Below, one piece after another: positions 22,279-33,468 of a stretch of 64,000 nucleotides of DNA. This stretch comes from Gari tellinella (lineage: Eukaryota; Mollusca; Bivalvia; Cardiida; Psammobiidae), in NCBI GenBank assembly GCA_922989275.2, contig OV277863.1, forward strand, positions 25,386,001 through 25,450,000, given 5' to 3'. The notes under the pieces were generated by a model. That model had not been told where the DNA came from and did no database searches. It worked only from the letters and a program-made list of their open reading frames with translations. Position 1 is the first letter of the stretch. Each line of letters starts with the position of its first letter. Made by a program: the position numbers and the translations under genes.

Positions 22279-23059
22279 AAGATCCTCTATATACATTTCA
22301 TTGCGTTATATTGTAAACAATCATAGGAAAGCTGCCCGAACGTAAAGCAAACATCTCCCTCAGGACAAATTCTGCTTCACATCCATACTGTTTTAAACAC
22401 TGGAACCAAAATGATGCGGGAAAGTTGTTGTTGTTGGGGTTTTTTTTGGGTGGGGGGGAGTTGGTTTTTTTTCAATGATTTTATTCACATATTTTACATC
22501 CATACATATTTTTACATTCCAACATCATGTAGTATAAGTAGAAAATACAAATACAACGCAATTATATGAAGAATCAATGAACTATTGAAATATATATCAT
22601 AAAAAACTATTAAATAATATTTCTACATACAATTTGTCTATTGAATGTAAATATGAAAACATACATTTTTTATGGGGAAAAAATTGAAAATGGAATACAT
22701 GTATAAAAAAAATACAGAAAGAAACATGCATTTTTGCTAGGTTATTTTTCATTACAGTAAGTTCTATGTCTAAATGTAGTTTAATACAAGATATCGTACA
22801 ATTGTCCATGTAGAAACTATATTTTCTGTATTACTACATGCTTGTTTTATATCCTATGCTAGTTTCAATGAGTTATTTAACCCGGTTATTGACGGAACGA
22901 TTTCCTTTGTTTTACATAAAAATATATATTGTTTTATTTCTAAAAACAAAATGTCAAGTTTGAAGTCATTTTGATCGGTTCCCAAAAGTACATATTAACT
23001 ATTTATTTTGAGGTGCGGGTTATAGTTATATTTTATTAACCTATCTAGATAGACATTAT
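22279..23059. other. AT-rich, nothing recognised
   Basis: Holds a G/T-rich run at 22425-22470. The 70-codon reverse frame at 22597-22809 is compositional. Confidence 0.4.
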
Positions 23060-23165
23060 TCTCTTTGATTTTATGGCTGAATGCATGTAACAAAAATGTG
23101 ACGTGTGTTTTGACGTGATTTTCTTTGAAAAAGGCCCTTAGAGGTCGAAATATTAGAAAAGAGCA
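23060..23165. mobile_element. Family N half copy
   Basis: GCATGTAACAAAAATGTGAC, AAAAAGGCCCTTAGAGGTCG and TATTAGAAAAGAGCAGT match the right arm of the 6910 element. Confidence 0.65.
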
Positions 23166-23286
23166 GTATATATATTAATATCTAGATATATGTTATTATT
23201 GATTTCACTTTACAACATTTCCAAAACAAATGAACAATAATTTCTTCATGATTATGACAGAAAGTGCATAAATTAGTACCTTTGAT

Positions 23287-23400
23287 TTAACCCATTACCC
23301 CATAGCCTGTTTCTAGTATTGAAGACGTGTGACCACTTAAAGCAGGTTGAAAGTAAAGCAGAATCTGCTTTAAGCCTACCATCTGCTAGATTATTTTAAA
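23287..23400. mobile_element. Family G MITE, palindrome collapsed
   Basis: Left end TTAACCCATTACCCCATAG. The palindrome is reduced to CTTAAAGCAGGTTGAAAG, then GCAGAATCTGCTTTAAG, with most of the right arm lost. Confidence 0.75.
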
Positions 23401-23671
23401 CACTCGAACGAAATAATGCGGGAACGTTTAAGACATGTATCACTAAATACTATAGACACAATTATGTGAGTATATGCTGTTAATGGAAGAGATGTCTCTT
23501 CTTATTTCATAGACTTAGTAATCCAGTGTCATCTGTTAAGTGTAGCTTTAAATGATTTTGTTCATGGACCATTAGTTAAACCTCTACACTTGTTTGTATA
23601 AATGTTTGCCAGCCCATAAAATAATACAATTCCAATCCAACCCCTTGAACCATTACAATGCTAAGCGCGAC

Positions 23672-23790
23672 TTGGCTAACATTTAAAAACAATTTGGATC
23701 CAGATTAGACGCCGATAGCGTGACGTGCGATCTGGATCCAAAATAACTGACATTTATATTCAACATTTCTTTAGTTCAATAACATATATA
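23672..23790. mobile_element. Decayed family B/D palindrome
   Basis: CTTGGCTAACATTT precedes arms CAATTTGGATCCAGATTAGA and GATCTGGATCCAAAATAA; ATTTCTTTAGTTCAA follows. Confidence 0.6.
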
Positions 23791-23954
23791 ATTGATTTTG
23801 CGTTTTTTCGCAGACAAAATATTTGAAGCAAACATCAATCCAACATGATAATGGTTAAACCAGAATAAATGCCATCTGCTCACAATGTTGTCTGCTTTAT
23901 CTCTAATAAATGGTTATTTCTGCTCGACATGGGTATCTATAAGAGCCAAGAAAA

Positions 23955-24017
23955 CCCCAGTTTGAATCCTGACCAGACGCTGAGTTAGTTGTCAGATGTG
24001 GTTCCAAACTGTCTCAA
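23955..24017. repeat. Decayed first-class palindrome
   Basis: GTTTGAATCCTGACCAGACG faces CAGATGTGGTTCCAAACTG. Confidence 0.55.
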
Positions 24018-24596
24018 ATGTCTCCTAACTTCGTTTCCCCATTTTTTAGAGCTGATTACAAATGGTCAAATCGATGGAGATTAACGTTTTAAATCTTATA
24101 TTTGGATTATCTCCTCAGTAAGATATTGTATGCTTTCTTAGTTCCATTGTTGAGAAGTGAAATTAATTACTCGATCAAGGGATCTTTGTTTACTGCACAA
24201 AGCTTTATTTTAATCCACCGTGATCTCGGCCTGTGTATTAGCTACCCCTCTAAATGTACTAGATTGATCTCCGGGGGAGAATTTGGAGTCTTGGTTTATG
24301 AAATCGTAATATTCTAGTGAAATAAATTTTGAAAAACAATATATAGTGAAATTATGAACTTTTTTATGAGCGATTTTACGAAGATTTTGTGACCCAGCGA
24401 GTTTAATTATTTCATCTGACACATCTACAAGATTTGTGGAAAGGAAATAAAGATATGGAGGTAAGTTGCTTAGTTTTCTCCACATATACTTATGAAAACA
24501 ATACAATTCAGTATTCACTATTCTTTCCTGCCTGGTGTATTTGAAGAAGGGATAAATATTGAAGTCATTACCCAATGAATACGCCTTTTTACGCAT
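24018..24596. other. AT-rich, no supported gene
   Basis: A 128-codon reverse frame (24210-24596) lacks any motif, and its composition follows the AT-rich surroundings. Confidence 0.4.
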
Positions 24597-24800
24597 TTAG
24601 TTTATTCCTCCACTGAACAATATAGTTCCCCTTTATACAGTCATGGATATGTACCATAAGACATATTTTCTATATCCTAGTAAATGGTAGTTTAAAGCAG
24701 ACTGAAAGTAAAGCAGAATACGCCTTAAGGCGCATTCTACTTTACTTTCAACCTGCTTTAAATATTCACCTCCTGTCTTCAAAACTAGAAACAAATGATG
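24597..24800. mobile_element. Family G MITE, ends decayed
   Basis: TTTATTCCTCCACTGAACAA, the palindrome (24691-24762; centre CGCCTTAAGGCG) and CTTCAAAACTAGAAACAAAT are recognisable. Confidence 0.75.
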
Positions 24801-24863
24801 GGGCCAGCCATTGTACCGATATATTCGCTGTCTGATCAGATTCCATGCTATTTGACACGCACA

Positions 24864-25104
24864 TTAACCCCTTCACTGCCATAATGTCATCAATTTTAAA
24901 CAATTGCTGCCTGATTTTAATACTCAAATTTAAATTTAAGGTATTTTTTACTTAAAAAATATAATAATTATTGTCAAACAGTTTGGATCCTGATCAGACG
25001 TCGCGTTACGTGGCGTCTAAGCAGGATCCCAACTGTTTGCACTGGAAATAATAGCTTGAGCGTAAACGTATTTACTTGGAAAGAATAACGGTCTTTCCAC
25101 TGTA
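24864..25104. mobile_element. Chimeric MITE: family D left half, family A right half
   Basis: The left end is family D (TTAACCCCTTCACTGCCATA). The palindrome opens GTCAAACAGTTTGGATCC. After it the sequence is family A (TTTGCACTGGAAATAATAGC, GTAAACGTATTTACTTGG, CTTTCCACTGTA). The switch lies within the palindrome. Confidence 0.85.
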
Positions 25105-25208
25105 TACCTGATTCAAACGAAATGAAGATGGAACAGAGAGCTCTTAAAGAAGCGTTTGGTTTTCTTTCACCATATTTATATAAGCTACAATGGTGTTATT
25201 CAATGGCC

Positions 25209-25365
25209 TACAGCGACATTATTCTTTTCCGATGAAGGCGTTTATGCTGATCTGTCTCAAAACTGTTTGCCATTCAGGTCAATATAAATCGTCAAAATTG
25301 TCAAAAAAGCGCTTTTTTGCATGTTATTTTATTGTTTGGGGAAAGAATAACGAATTCACTGTAGC
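25209..25365. mobile_element. Decayed family A MITE
   Basis: Left ACAGCGACATTATTCTTTTC, right GGGGAAAGAATAACGAATTC. Only the palindrome right arm (GATCTGTCTCAAAACTGTTTG region) survives. Confidence 0.7.
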
Positions 25366-25803
25366 ACCATCAGTGAGTACCCATGTTCAAATATGTACCT
25401 CTACTAGACGTGAGCTACATGTATATAGGAGTAGTTTTGGGTTTATCGGCTGTAAAGTCTATTTTTGTGTCATTTTTAAAAATGCAATGTCTATTTTCTA
25501 GTAGAAAATACGAGTTTCGATTGGCATACAGATCCATATTACTAAACGCAATTGAAAGAACCGATAAAAACACGGACTGCGTTTGTTCTTGTATTGCATA
25601 AGCCATTAGTTCGATGTCTAGAAAACTAATGACTTGTTGACAATTTGATCTTTACAAGAAATACACATGCACAAAAACTTAATTGCGTTTCTTTTTATAG
25701 AAGATATGATTATTTTTTGAAATATCAGTAATTTGTAACATTGTTGCATTTCCACAAGGGCATATCACATATAATTATATAACGTGTTATACTTTCATAT
25801 TGG
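25366..25803. other. Non-coding, nothing recognised
   Basis: Overlapping short frames on both strands here have no splice or motif support. Confidence 0.4.
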
Positions 25804-26021
25804 TTACCTATTTGTGCCCCCACGAGCCATAGGCAAACAGTGTAGACTATGACCAGACGCCGCATTATGAGGCGTCTGATCAGAGTCTACACTGTTTGCT
25901 GCTAGGAATTTCAATATAAAACAAAATGAAAATGAAGATTTGACCCAGATATTCCTTAAATGAAAATGGACTAATCCAATATATAAAACATGGAATAATC
26001 CACTGGGCGCAAATGGGTTAA
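25804..26021. mobile_element. Family C MITE
   Basis: Left TTACCTATTTGTGCCCCC, right TGGGCGCAAATGGGTTAA; palindrome at 25832-25899. Confidence 0.88.
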
Positions 26022-26209
26022 GCTACTACCTTTCTTTGACACCAAAGTAAGTATTATTTGCTGTGGCCATATAGATAGATTTTATTCAGGAAATCAAGGC
26101 AAATATTTGCCCACCATTACCAGAGTAACTTAACATTGTAAACTTTGATAAAAAAAAAACTGTAGCAATTTTCTTAGACGGTTTCAAACCCTTTACCTGT
26201 TCGTTTCAG

Positions 26210-26359
26210 GACGCCATCCGCTCGGCAACGGCATCGGTGTCTTGTACACCCATGTCCACACAGACAGACCCCGTTCACATCATCCAGATGAATGAGACGC
26301 CCAGGTCCAGTAGCATGGGCGAAAATGCCAAATTCATGGGCACCCCGTACAAGAACAGA
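26210..26359 (+). CDS. Exon 2 of the same gene
   Basis: A 150-base exon encoding 50 residues, beginning DAIRSATASVSCTPMSTQ and ending GTPYKNR. The acceptor is a pyrimidine-rich stretch ending TTTCAG; the donor is GTAAGA. It starts and ends in phase 0, so it reads on from exon 1 and is symmetrical (it could be skipped without a frameshift). The segment is Ser/Thr-rich with TP and SSS clusters and continues the flexible character of the N-terminal region. Base composition (GC-rich, normal codons) stands out from the AT-rich intron on both sides. No domain is recognised. Confidence 0.8.
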
Positions 26360-26621
26360 GTAAGATTAGACCTGCAGATAGTAACACGATCTCAAAATAT
26401 ACCATTATTATGGAAGATTCGAATTTACTTATGTCGTTATTTTGTAATTCCCAAATACCGCCAGTTAGTACACATGCCTTGATTTTGTTTAAAGGGACTA
26501 ACAACTAGATTTAGTCTTAAAGGTTCTGTCATCTATTGTGTATTGATGAACATTCGATTGTGGTCATGATTTATTTGAAAAGGAACATACACCAAGAAAG
26601 ACTGCTTTTGCAAATGTCGGT

Positions 26622-26757
26622 GTCCAAGGTAATAAAGTGTTGAGTTGAGTCTGAGATCTTTCACAGTCATTTGATTGGTCATATTTTAACTGACCAATCA
26701 AATGCTTGTAAACGACTCCAGATTCAACTCTTGAAAATGCTATATAACATTGAGGAC
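26622..26757. mobile_element. Family J foldback
   Basis: AAGTGTTGAGTTGAGTCTGA and CATTTGATTGGTCATATTTT face ACCAATCAAATGCTTGTAAA. Confidence 0.75.
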
Positions 26758-26929
26758 GAGTGTCGAACTGGAGTTGCCTCGGCATTAGACATGATCACAT
26801 TACATCACTGGGCGTCACTCAGTATCCATTACTTATGCATAGTTATCAACTGTGGAAAAAGAGGACAAAATAGTATACATTTATGTATCTCAAGACTGTG
26901 ATGTATCTAATTGAGTTATGCGATCAAAT

Positions 26930-27118
26930 AAAGTTGTTTGTGCTAAAGCAAATACATGTTTATCTTTTGCAAACAGTTTGGAGCCAGCTCAGACGCAGGA
27001 TTTTCTGGAGTCTGGCCTGGCCTCTAACTGTTTTGCCATTGAGATTAAACCAAATCGTCAGAAATCCTAAAATAAGTGTATTTTATTGCATTGTGTGTCC
27101 GTTTAGTTTGGTATACAG
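26930..27118. mobile_element. Decayed family A MITE
   Basis: GCAAACAGTTTGGAGCCAGC to CTCTAACTGTTTTGCCATTG, then TTTTATTGCATTGTGTGTCC and GTATACAGTG. Confidence 0.6.
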
Positions 27119-27300
27119 TGAAACTCATTTATAATAAAGTCCTCAGGACCTTCTCATTTCTTTCGTTATATCGTTATATAATTTTGCTTTGCCAGGTCCA
27201 TTTTACTATACATTACAATGTAGTTAGATATTGGGAATACATTTTGTTTTGTAATATCAAATATTTCGTTATAATCCAATTTCGTTAACCGCGGGGAAAA
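27115..27300. mobile_element. TA-type element start, right end not found
   Basis: TACAGTGAAACTCATTTATA opens a stretch with GTTATATCG and TTCGTTATAATCC motifs typical of small mariner-like elements. Confidence 0.45.
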
Positions 27301-27666
27301 AAATAAATAAAAACATTTGTATATTTAAAAGAATTTTTGTCACCAAATCAGCACAGTTTTTATTTCATGTCTGATGTTCGATAATTCACAGTCTGACTGT
27401 CGGCCTAATGTATATGCCTATATGGTACATATTCTTAAACCGATTCATTCAGGACTGTCGTGCATACCATAACAGTACATACCTTGGTGAGACGCTGCAA
27501 TATTCGGCGTGCCTTTAGATGGCTATTACATGTATATGTCTTTGATGGAATCTTTCAGAAAGGAAAAAGATGGCTTATTACAATATCCAGTCATACATGG
27601 GCAAATGAATGGAAATGTGATGTTTTATAGGTTTAATTATTTCGCTGTCAAGTTTTATCGTCTGCT
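27301..27666. other. Non-coding, nothing recognised
   Basis: AT-rich intron 2 sequence without termini. Confidence 0.4.
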
Positions 27667-27876
27667 TTAACTCTCCTACCGCCAAAATATCGTTTGCATT
27701 GGTAGTGTCGTCTGCAATATTTTAAAGTCAGCTTTAGGGCTGTTTTGACAGAAAAATGTCGATACAAGTGTCAAACAGTTTGGATCCTGATCAGACGTCG
27801 CCTGACACGGCGACTGATAAAGATCCAACATGTTTGCAAAGTCGCATTTTGGCGCCGTTGGCAGTGGCAGAGTTAA
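27667..27876. mobile_element. Family D MITE
   Basis: Left TTAACTCTCCTACCGCCA, then GTCGTCTGC and GATACAAGTGTCAAACAG, palindrome (27774-27839), right GGCAGTGGCAGAGTTAA. Confidence 0.85.
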
Positions 27877-27964
27877 TGCGGTTTAATTTAGTCAAGTTCC
27901 GTTTTTACGACCACTAAACCGGAAGTTATAAATGATGTCAACCCTTTTAAAGGTCTGGATTAAG

Positions 27965-28080
27965 ATCAAAGCAAATAGTGAGCATTATGATCTAAGCACT
28001 ACGTCAGGAGCCATTGGGTCAGGGTCTTCTCTGTTTGCCCAAACCTTGCCCGTTATGAAAGATTTTCATAAATGGGTTAA
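27965..28080. mobile_element. Decayed family C half
   Basis: A weak palindrome (27972-28039, GGTCTTCTCTGTTTGCCC right arm) and the right end AAATGGGTTAA. Confidence 0.5.
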
Positions 28081-28289
28081 TAATTTAACAACAATCACCT
28101 GCCATTGTCAGAACTATGTAAACAATAGCTAGGGGAAGGGTCGTAACTAATGGATTTTTTAACTTGGAGCCCAACCTCATTTCTGCATTGAAATTTTTGA
28201 AATGACATATATCTGAAAACTATTGAATGTCCATCGTGTGTCGTGTATCGTCAACAAATTTCAGTGTTTAAATTCTGAAGGCCACACTT

Positions 28290-28560
28290 TTCTATCCAGT
28301 CTTTCTTAAACATGATCATATTGTGCTTGTCGATACTACCTCGAATCTATTTACTACGATTGAAATCAAACATATTGGTGAATATATATCTGCCCTTTAC
28401 ATACTTTGAAAATGTCATATTTAACTGTTTACACTCCAGCATCTACATTTAAGTGGGTCTTAATATTACTTTCACTGAATGTATAGATCTTAAAGCATAT
28501 TTTTTGGAAACGTTTGATAATTGTTGAAATCGAAACGCTGTGTCAAGAGTAACTAGGCCT
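28290..28560. repeat. Second stretch of the 3495-type tandem repeat
   Basis: TATCTGCCCTTTACATAC, GAAAATGTCATATTTAACTG and TTTACACTC match the units at 3495-4222. Confidence 0.55.
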
Positions 28561-28620
28561 TGGTGTATCCAGATATGCTACCAACTGCCTTATTTTATCA
28601 GTGTTCACGCTCTAATTAAA

Positions 28621-28819
28621 TTAACCCCTAGCCTGCCACTCACGACTATAGCTCCATATGCAAACAGCTTGGATCCGGATGAGACGCCGAGTAACTCGGC
28701 GTCTCATCCGGATCCAAGCTGTTTGACACTCGGACAACATTTTCAGCAATTTTCAGCAACTTTGAAGCACTTTGAAGCAGACGAGAAATATAGCAATTCT
28801 TTGGCGGGCTAAGTGTTAA
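28621..28819. mobile_element. Family P MITE, complete
   Basis: TTAACCCCTAGCCTGCCACT and GGCGGGCTAAGTGTTAA. The palindrome (28660-28725) is perfect: arms CAAACAGCTTGGATCCGGAT and complement, centre GCCGAGTAACTCGGC. Here GATCAGA has become GGATGAGA, with the matching change in the other arm. Confidence 0.9.
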
Positions 28820-28882
28820 CAATATGTCAAATATAACGCGAAAGTTTTGGCCGGTAAATCTTAATCATCGACGTAGATGTTG

Positions 28883-29232
28883 TGTCAGTGTTCCCTCTCT
28901 ACAACGACATCCAATGGTAGACCAAAATTGTGTGCGTTGTTCGGAGAGAGTTGTTACAGGGAGGGATATTGGCTTTATACATTTGCAAACAGTTTGAGTC
29001 CAGATCAGACGCCGCGTAACGCGACGTCTGGTCTGAATTCAAGCTGTTTGTCACTCGTCATTAATTTCTTTTCTGTCAAAATGTCAAAAATGTAACTTTG
29101 AGAAAAGCAGCAGACGACAATTTTAAGCAGACGATATTGCGGCAGTGAAAAACTTGGTTTGAGGAACAGCGGCAAGGGTCGTTGTAAGGAAGGAGTCGTT
29201 GTTGGCAGGGTCGTTGTAGGGAGGGAACACTA
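28883..29232. mobile_element. Family B MITE
   Basis: Left CAGTGTTCCCTCTCTACAAC, palindrome (28984-29050), right AGGGAGGGAACACTATA. Confidence 0.88.
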
Positions 29233-29460
29233 TATATTCTTATCTCAGAATATATGTAGTTATGTTTACTTTATCACTATAAACAGTTTTAGGTTATAAC
29301 TCATACTCACAGAACTGTATATTGGAGAAAACGCTATTCGTTCCTAACAGTAACTTCAGTCATGTTTATAATCCAACAACATTAATACAATTAAGTACAT
29401 TGTAAACAATTTGGAACCAGATCAGACTCAAAGAAATCATCAATATTTTCAGAATACATA

Positions 29461-29670
29461 TACAGTAAAACCTCTCTATTACGACCACTAAATTATGTTA
29501 ATTATTAGGGAGTTTACGATAGGTGACCGCTTAAAGCAAGGTGACTGTGAAACAGAAAGCTCCTATAGGAGCTTTCTGTTTCACAGTCACCTTGCTTTAA
29601 GCTGTCACCTGTCTATTATACACTCGATTAGCCTTCGTTTTAGTGGTCGTAATAGCGAGGTTTTACTGTA
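29461..29670. mobile_element. Family H MITE, complete reference copy
   Basis: TA-flanked ends CAGTAAAACCTCTCTATTAC and AGCGAGGTTTTACTG. The palindrome (29531-29600) is perfect: arms TTAAAGCAAGGTGACTGTGA and complement, centre AGCTCCTATAGGAGCT. Confidence 0.92.
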
Positions 29671-29722
29671 CACGTATTGCAATTTTTTTCGTATATTTTC
29701 TGGCCTTTGTTCTTAGTTTTAT

Positions 29723-29958
29723 TTAACCCTTTCACTGCCAATGCCGTTAACACTGACATTTGTAAACAGTTTAGATCCCGATCTGACGCCGCGTACGCTG
29801 AGTCTGATCAGGATCCTAACTGTTTGACACTCACGTCAATGTTTCCTAAGTTTAAAGTGCATGAAATTTCAAATCTTAAAAGTAAAAGCAGACGAAAAAT
29901 ATAAACAGACGATAATATGGTTGTGTTAGACGGGTATTTTCGTCACAATGGCAGTTAA
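29723..29958. mobile_element. Family D MITE, complete
   Basis: Ends TTAACCCTTTCACTGCCAAT and CGTCACAATGGCAGTTAA; palindrome (29763-29824); then GTCAATGTTTCCTAAGTTTA and two CAGACGA motifs. Confidence 0.88.
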
Positions 29959-30173
29959 CTCATTATCCCCTGAAATTTCTAATGGACAATTCCAGTTTGC
30001 AAAAAGTTCTGATGCATTTAAGAGTATTAATTTTAGGGTTTGTTTTGTAATACATTGCAAAATGACAAGCAGTGAAGTCTCTGATCAGAGGTTTGCATGG
30101 GACATGTGTACTCCTCACATGTAAACATTTGGCAAAGGACGCATATATGCGTCACTAGGGCTCAATGAATTAA
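29955..30173. mobile_element. Family E MITE, palindrome mostly lost
   Basis: Begins at the TTAA that also ends the preceding family D copy (TTAACTCATTATCCCCTG) and ends TAGGGCTCAATGAATTAA. The palindrome is cut to CAGTGAAGTCTCTGATCAGA plus TTTGC. Confidence 0.8.
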
Positions 30174-30349
30174 AGTGTTCAATTGGAAACAAAGAAGGTA
30201 TTCCACACTGTATAAGCAAGCACCTGGTTATATATAAGTGTTATGGTCAACAATAGACGTATATTATTAAATGTTATGTTGCTAACCCTCTTTGCTGTCG
30301 TAATATCTTCTACTAAACTCGTAGTCGGACTAATTATTAAATGACATAC

Positions 30350-30510
30350 AGTCAATGTTCGTTAACTGAATGCTCGAACATACCCGTATTTCAAAGTTAA
30401 AAAGCTCAGCCATGTTTTAACTTTGAAATGACTTAAGCGAACTCGAGTTGTCGAAATTCAACTGAAATTATATTGGTTAGTTCGACCTCATTGAGTTCGA
30501 AATATGGAAA
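30350..30510. mobile_element. Family Q MITE, ends decayed
   Basis: ACCCGTATTTCAAAGTTAAA and CATGTTTTAACTTTGAAATG form the central hairpin. Confidence 0.65.
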
Positions 30511-30702
30511 ATTGCCTGAACTATGCCAGAATGTCTGTTGTTGGTGACCTTTGAACTTTGAAATTGTAAGACACCTTGCGTGTGGTTATGATATTCTACT
30601 AGTCGATCCCCCGGTTGATTTGGTGTAAAGGGAACACTTTGGCTGGTGTGCAGTGTTACATCATTGCTAAACGTTTTTACCAAACAGCCATACTAGTCCC
30701 AG

Positions 30703-30862
30703 GGCTCCAGATAAGAGGGAGTAAATTAAACAAATCCTCTATATTCTCACTCATTTCTGCACCAAACCCTATGGTGTTACTACTCATTAGAATCGTCTCG
30801 CATAGGGTTTATGCAGTAATAAAGATTTTAATGTTTGAAATACCCCCCTTATCTGGAGATCC
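30703..30862. mobile_element. Family K foldback
   Basis: GGGCTCCAGATAAGAGGGAG to CCCTTATCTGGAGATCC, with ACCAAACCCTATGG inside. Confidence 0.8.
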
Positions 30863-30908
30863 GTAGTTTAATACATGTGACCAAACAGATTATTGGTTGA
30901 TTGTTAGT

Positions 30909-31604
30909 GCGCTCACATTTGCTCTACGGCGGCCGTACGGCGGCCACAGAAACGTGAAATCGAGAGAATCTTACTACGGCCGTGCGGCAGCCGTACGGTA
31001 GCCGCACGGCGTATCCCAATAGTTTACAGGCCGTAGAGCTTGCTGTAGAATTATAACGCGGAGTTATAACATTTTTTCATTTCTACGGCGGCCGTAGAAA
31101 CACACGCCGCAGAGTAGTTCTACGGCAGCCGTCCGATCGCCGTACGGCCACCGTGCGGCCGCCTAACTCAATGGTCAATTTTCCTATTGTGCATTTGTAC
31201 TTTTGTTCATATATGTAAAACGTATATAATCAAAAAATGGATTTAGGTGTTCTTAAATGCTGTCCAAATGTGTTCTTTGAGTTCATGGTGTTGTTGGCCT
31301 GAACATGTAGCAAAACCAAGTTGCGTAGCAGGATCAGCATTTTGGTTGCAGGATACCTGGTGGGACTTCCACGACTGCCGTACGGCGGCCGTACGGTCGC
31401 CGTGCGGTCACCATACGGCAGCCGTACGGTTGCCGCAGGTTTTTAAACCCACATAAATAAAATCTCGCCGCGCGTCAGCCGCAGCAAATGTGAGCGCAAC
31501 ACACGGTGGCCGTAGGAATTCTGCGGCGGCCAGGGAATTGCTACTCGCCGTAGACATGATTAGCCGTGCGGGCGCCGTACGGCAGCCGCAGCAAATGTGA
31601 GCGA
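30909..31604. mobile_element. CpG-rich foldback element
   Basis: The ends are inverted copies (GCTCACATTTGCTCTACGG at the left and its counterpart GCAGCAAATGTGAGC at the right). An extra copy of the end motif sits inside at about 31470. The interior is crowded with short inverted GCCGTACGGC and CGGCGGCCGTACGG motifs, so GC and CpG content is far above the AT-rich surroundings. No coding frame is supported. Confidence 0.75.
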
Positions 31605-31640
31605 GGCATAAGAATTGCTATTTGTATGTCAGCCTTAGAT

Positions 31641-31850
31641 TTTAAGGTTGATAATCTCTAATGAGATCGGGCCAACGTTTGTCAATATCTGTACTCTACT
31701 GTGAGCTATCGGCCATTCTCGTCAACTGTCGGTCCGTTCCGAACTATGCTTAAGCATGGTCCGAAACGGGCCGACAGTTAACGAGAAAGACCGATAGATG
31801 TTCGTAGTACCGATTTTGGTCCGATCTCATTAGGGGTCCTCAGCCTTAAA
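31641..31850. mobile_element. Foldback element with perfect central hairpin
   Basis: Outer inverted ends contain TCTAATGAGATCGG and its complement. The centre (31708-31796) is a long hairpin with arms TCTCGTCAACTGTCGGTCCG and the near-exact complement, meeting at GCTTAAGC. Confidence 0.75.
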
Positions 31851-31918
31851 TCAGTTTTGAATGAAGAAACATTACATAATATTATGGTAGTCAAACAGTT
31901 TGGGTGGTTGATTTGGGT

Positions 31919-32010
31919 TATACGGCACTGCGACTTTGAATAGGGCATATAGCGCCGATGGATGATGAGATGAGATGTTGATGAGAGATTATTTCAGGAA
32001 GATTATTTTG
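31919..32010. repeat. Short repeat R
   Basis: TTATACGGCACTGCGACTTT, TAGCGCCGATGGATGATGAG and ATGAGATG motifs. Confidence 0.65.
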
Positions 32011-33006
32011 GTTAACACAGTTGTTCCCAGTGGATTCTTCCATGTTTATATATTGGATTAGTCCATTTTTGTCAAAGGGATGCCTGGTCAAAATTTTCAT
32101 TTTCATTTTGTTTTATATTGAAATTCCTATCAGCAAACAGTGTAGACTCTGATCAGACGTCGCATTATGCGGCGTCTGTCAGAGTCGGGAGCTAGTCATT
32201 TCGTAACCGAGTCATTTCGTAACCGGTAAAATAAGTCATTTCGTAACCGAATTTTTGGTCATTTCGTAGCCGCGCAAAACCTAAAAGTCATTTCGTAACC
32301 GGTTTTTTGGTCATTTCGTAGCCGCCAAAAAAGTTGAATTAGTCATTTCGTAACCACCAAAAATTAAAAAATGAAGGGCCCCAAAGAAGGCATAAGTCAT
32401 TTCGTAGCCTCGGACAATTGTTAAAGTCATTTCGTAGCCGAATATTTTTTTCTTTATAATTTTTTTGTGCAGTTTCCTGACATTATTTCAACAAAAATGT
32501 GCAAATATGCAAAATTAAAAAATATATGTTAAGAGAGTTTGGGGTCCGAAATAATTATAACCTTGATTGATATAATTGTAATCAAGTTGTTGAATGTTTT
32601 TTAAAACAGGAATATTATTACTTGTCTTTAATTCAATTAAATGGTCCATTTGTTAACAATGAACATGTATAATTGGTCGTTAATCGCTCAATGTAGGTGA
32701 AGCGTGTCAAACATTAACTTGTATGTTGTTTTAACAGTTTACACATCGGATAAACACTCATACCAAGGCAATTATCGCCTCCCGCACGTGCCGGAAATGT
32801 GGAATTTTTTTTTTCACTTTTAATTTCACAAATGACAAGAAAAATGACTTTGTAATCAATAATCACTGTTTATTTGTTATTACATTCAATAAGCACATAT
32901 AAGTTCAACTGTTGACAGCATAAAATGACGGTTAAATACAGTGGTGCAGCAGATCACCCATAGACAAATATGAGATTGATGTTCGTCAAAGATTTGAATG
33001 TTGATG

Positions 33007-33255
33007 ACAACGCTTAAAGCTGGCTAAATGTAAAGCAGGGTTTTGTCTCAGAGCATTCTGCTCATCTTTCAGCCTGCGTTAAGCTATCATCTTTTAGTAA
33101 ATGAGAAATACAAAAGTGAACGGAACCGTTTCAAAACAGTGTACACATCGGCACAAAGAGTGAATACCTATCTCTACAGCTGCAAACTAATGAAGCAGAG
33201 TGCAAGTAAAGCAGTATTCTGAAAGTTTCAGTCTACTTTAAGCTTTCATCTGCTA
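33007..33255. repeat. Two decayed second-class palindromes
   Basis: GCTTAAAGCTGGCTAAATGT faces CTTTCAGCCTGCGTTAAGC (33016-33086); a second, weaker pair follows at 33186-33251. Confidence 0.5.
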
Positions 33256-33468
33256 GAATGCATAACATACGAAATAGACCACATCTTATTATGCACAAGC
33301 ATATCACAAAGATTGAACACATATATGTTCAGCTTCATACTCTTAAAACAGAGAGAGTCAAAATTCAACAGTTTAATGTTATTTAAACAAATAATGTTTG
33401 TCGTTACATACATAGTAACGCATTCCTATACACCCGGAGAGTAATGCCTGATAGGTCCAAGTATTGTA

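Noticed and set aside
24210..24596. 128-codon reverse frame
   Set aside because: AT-driven composition, no motif, no splice or regulatory support, and it abuts a family G MITE.
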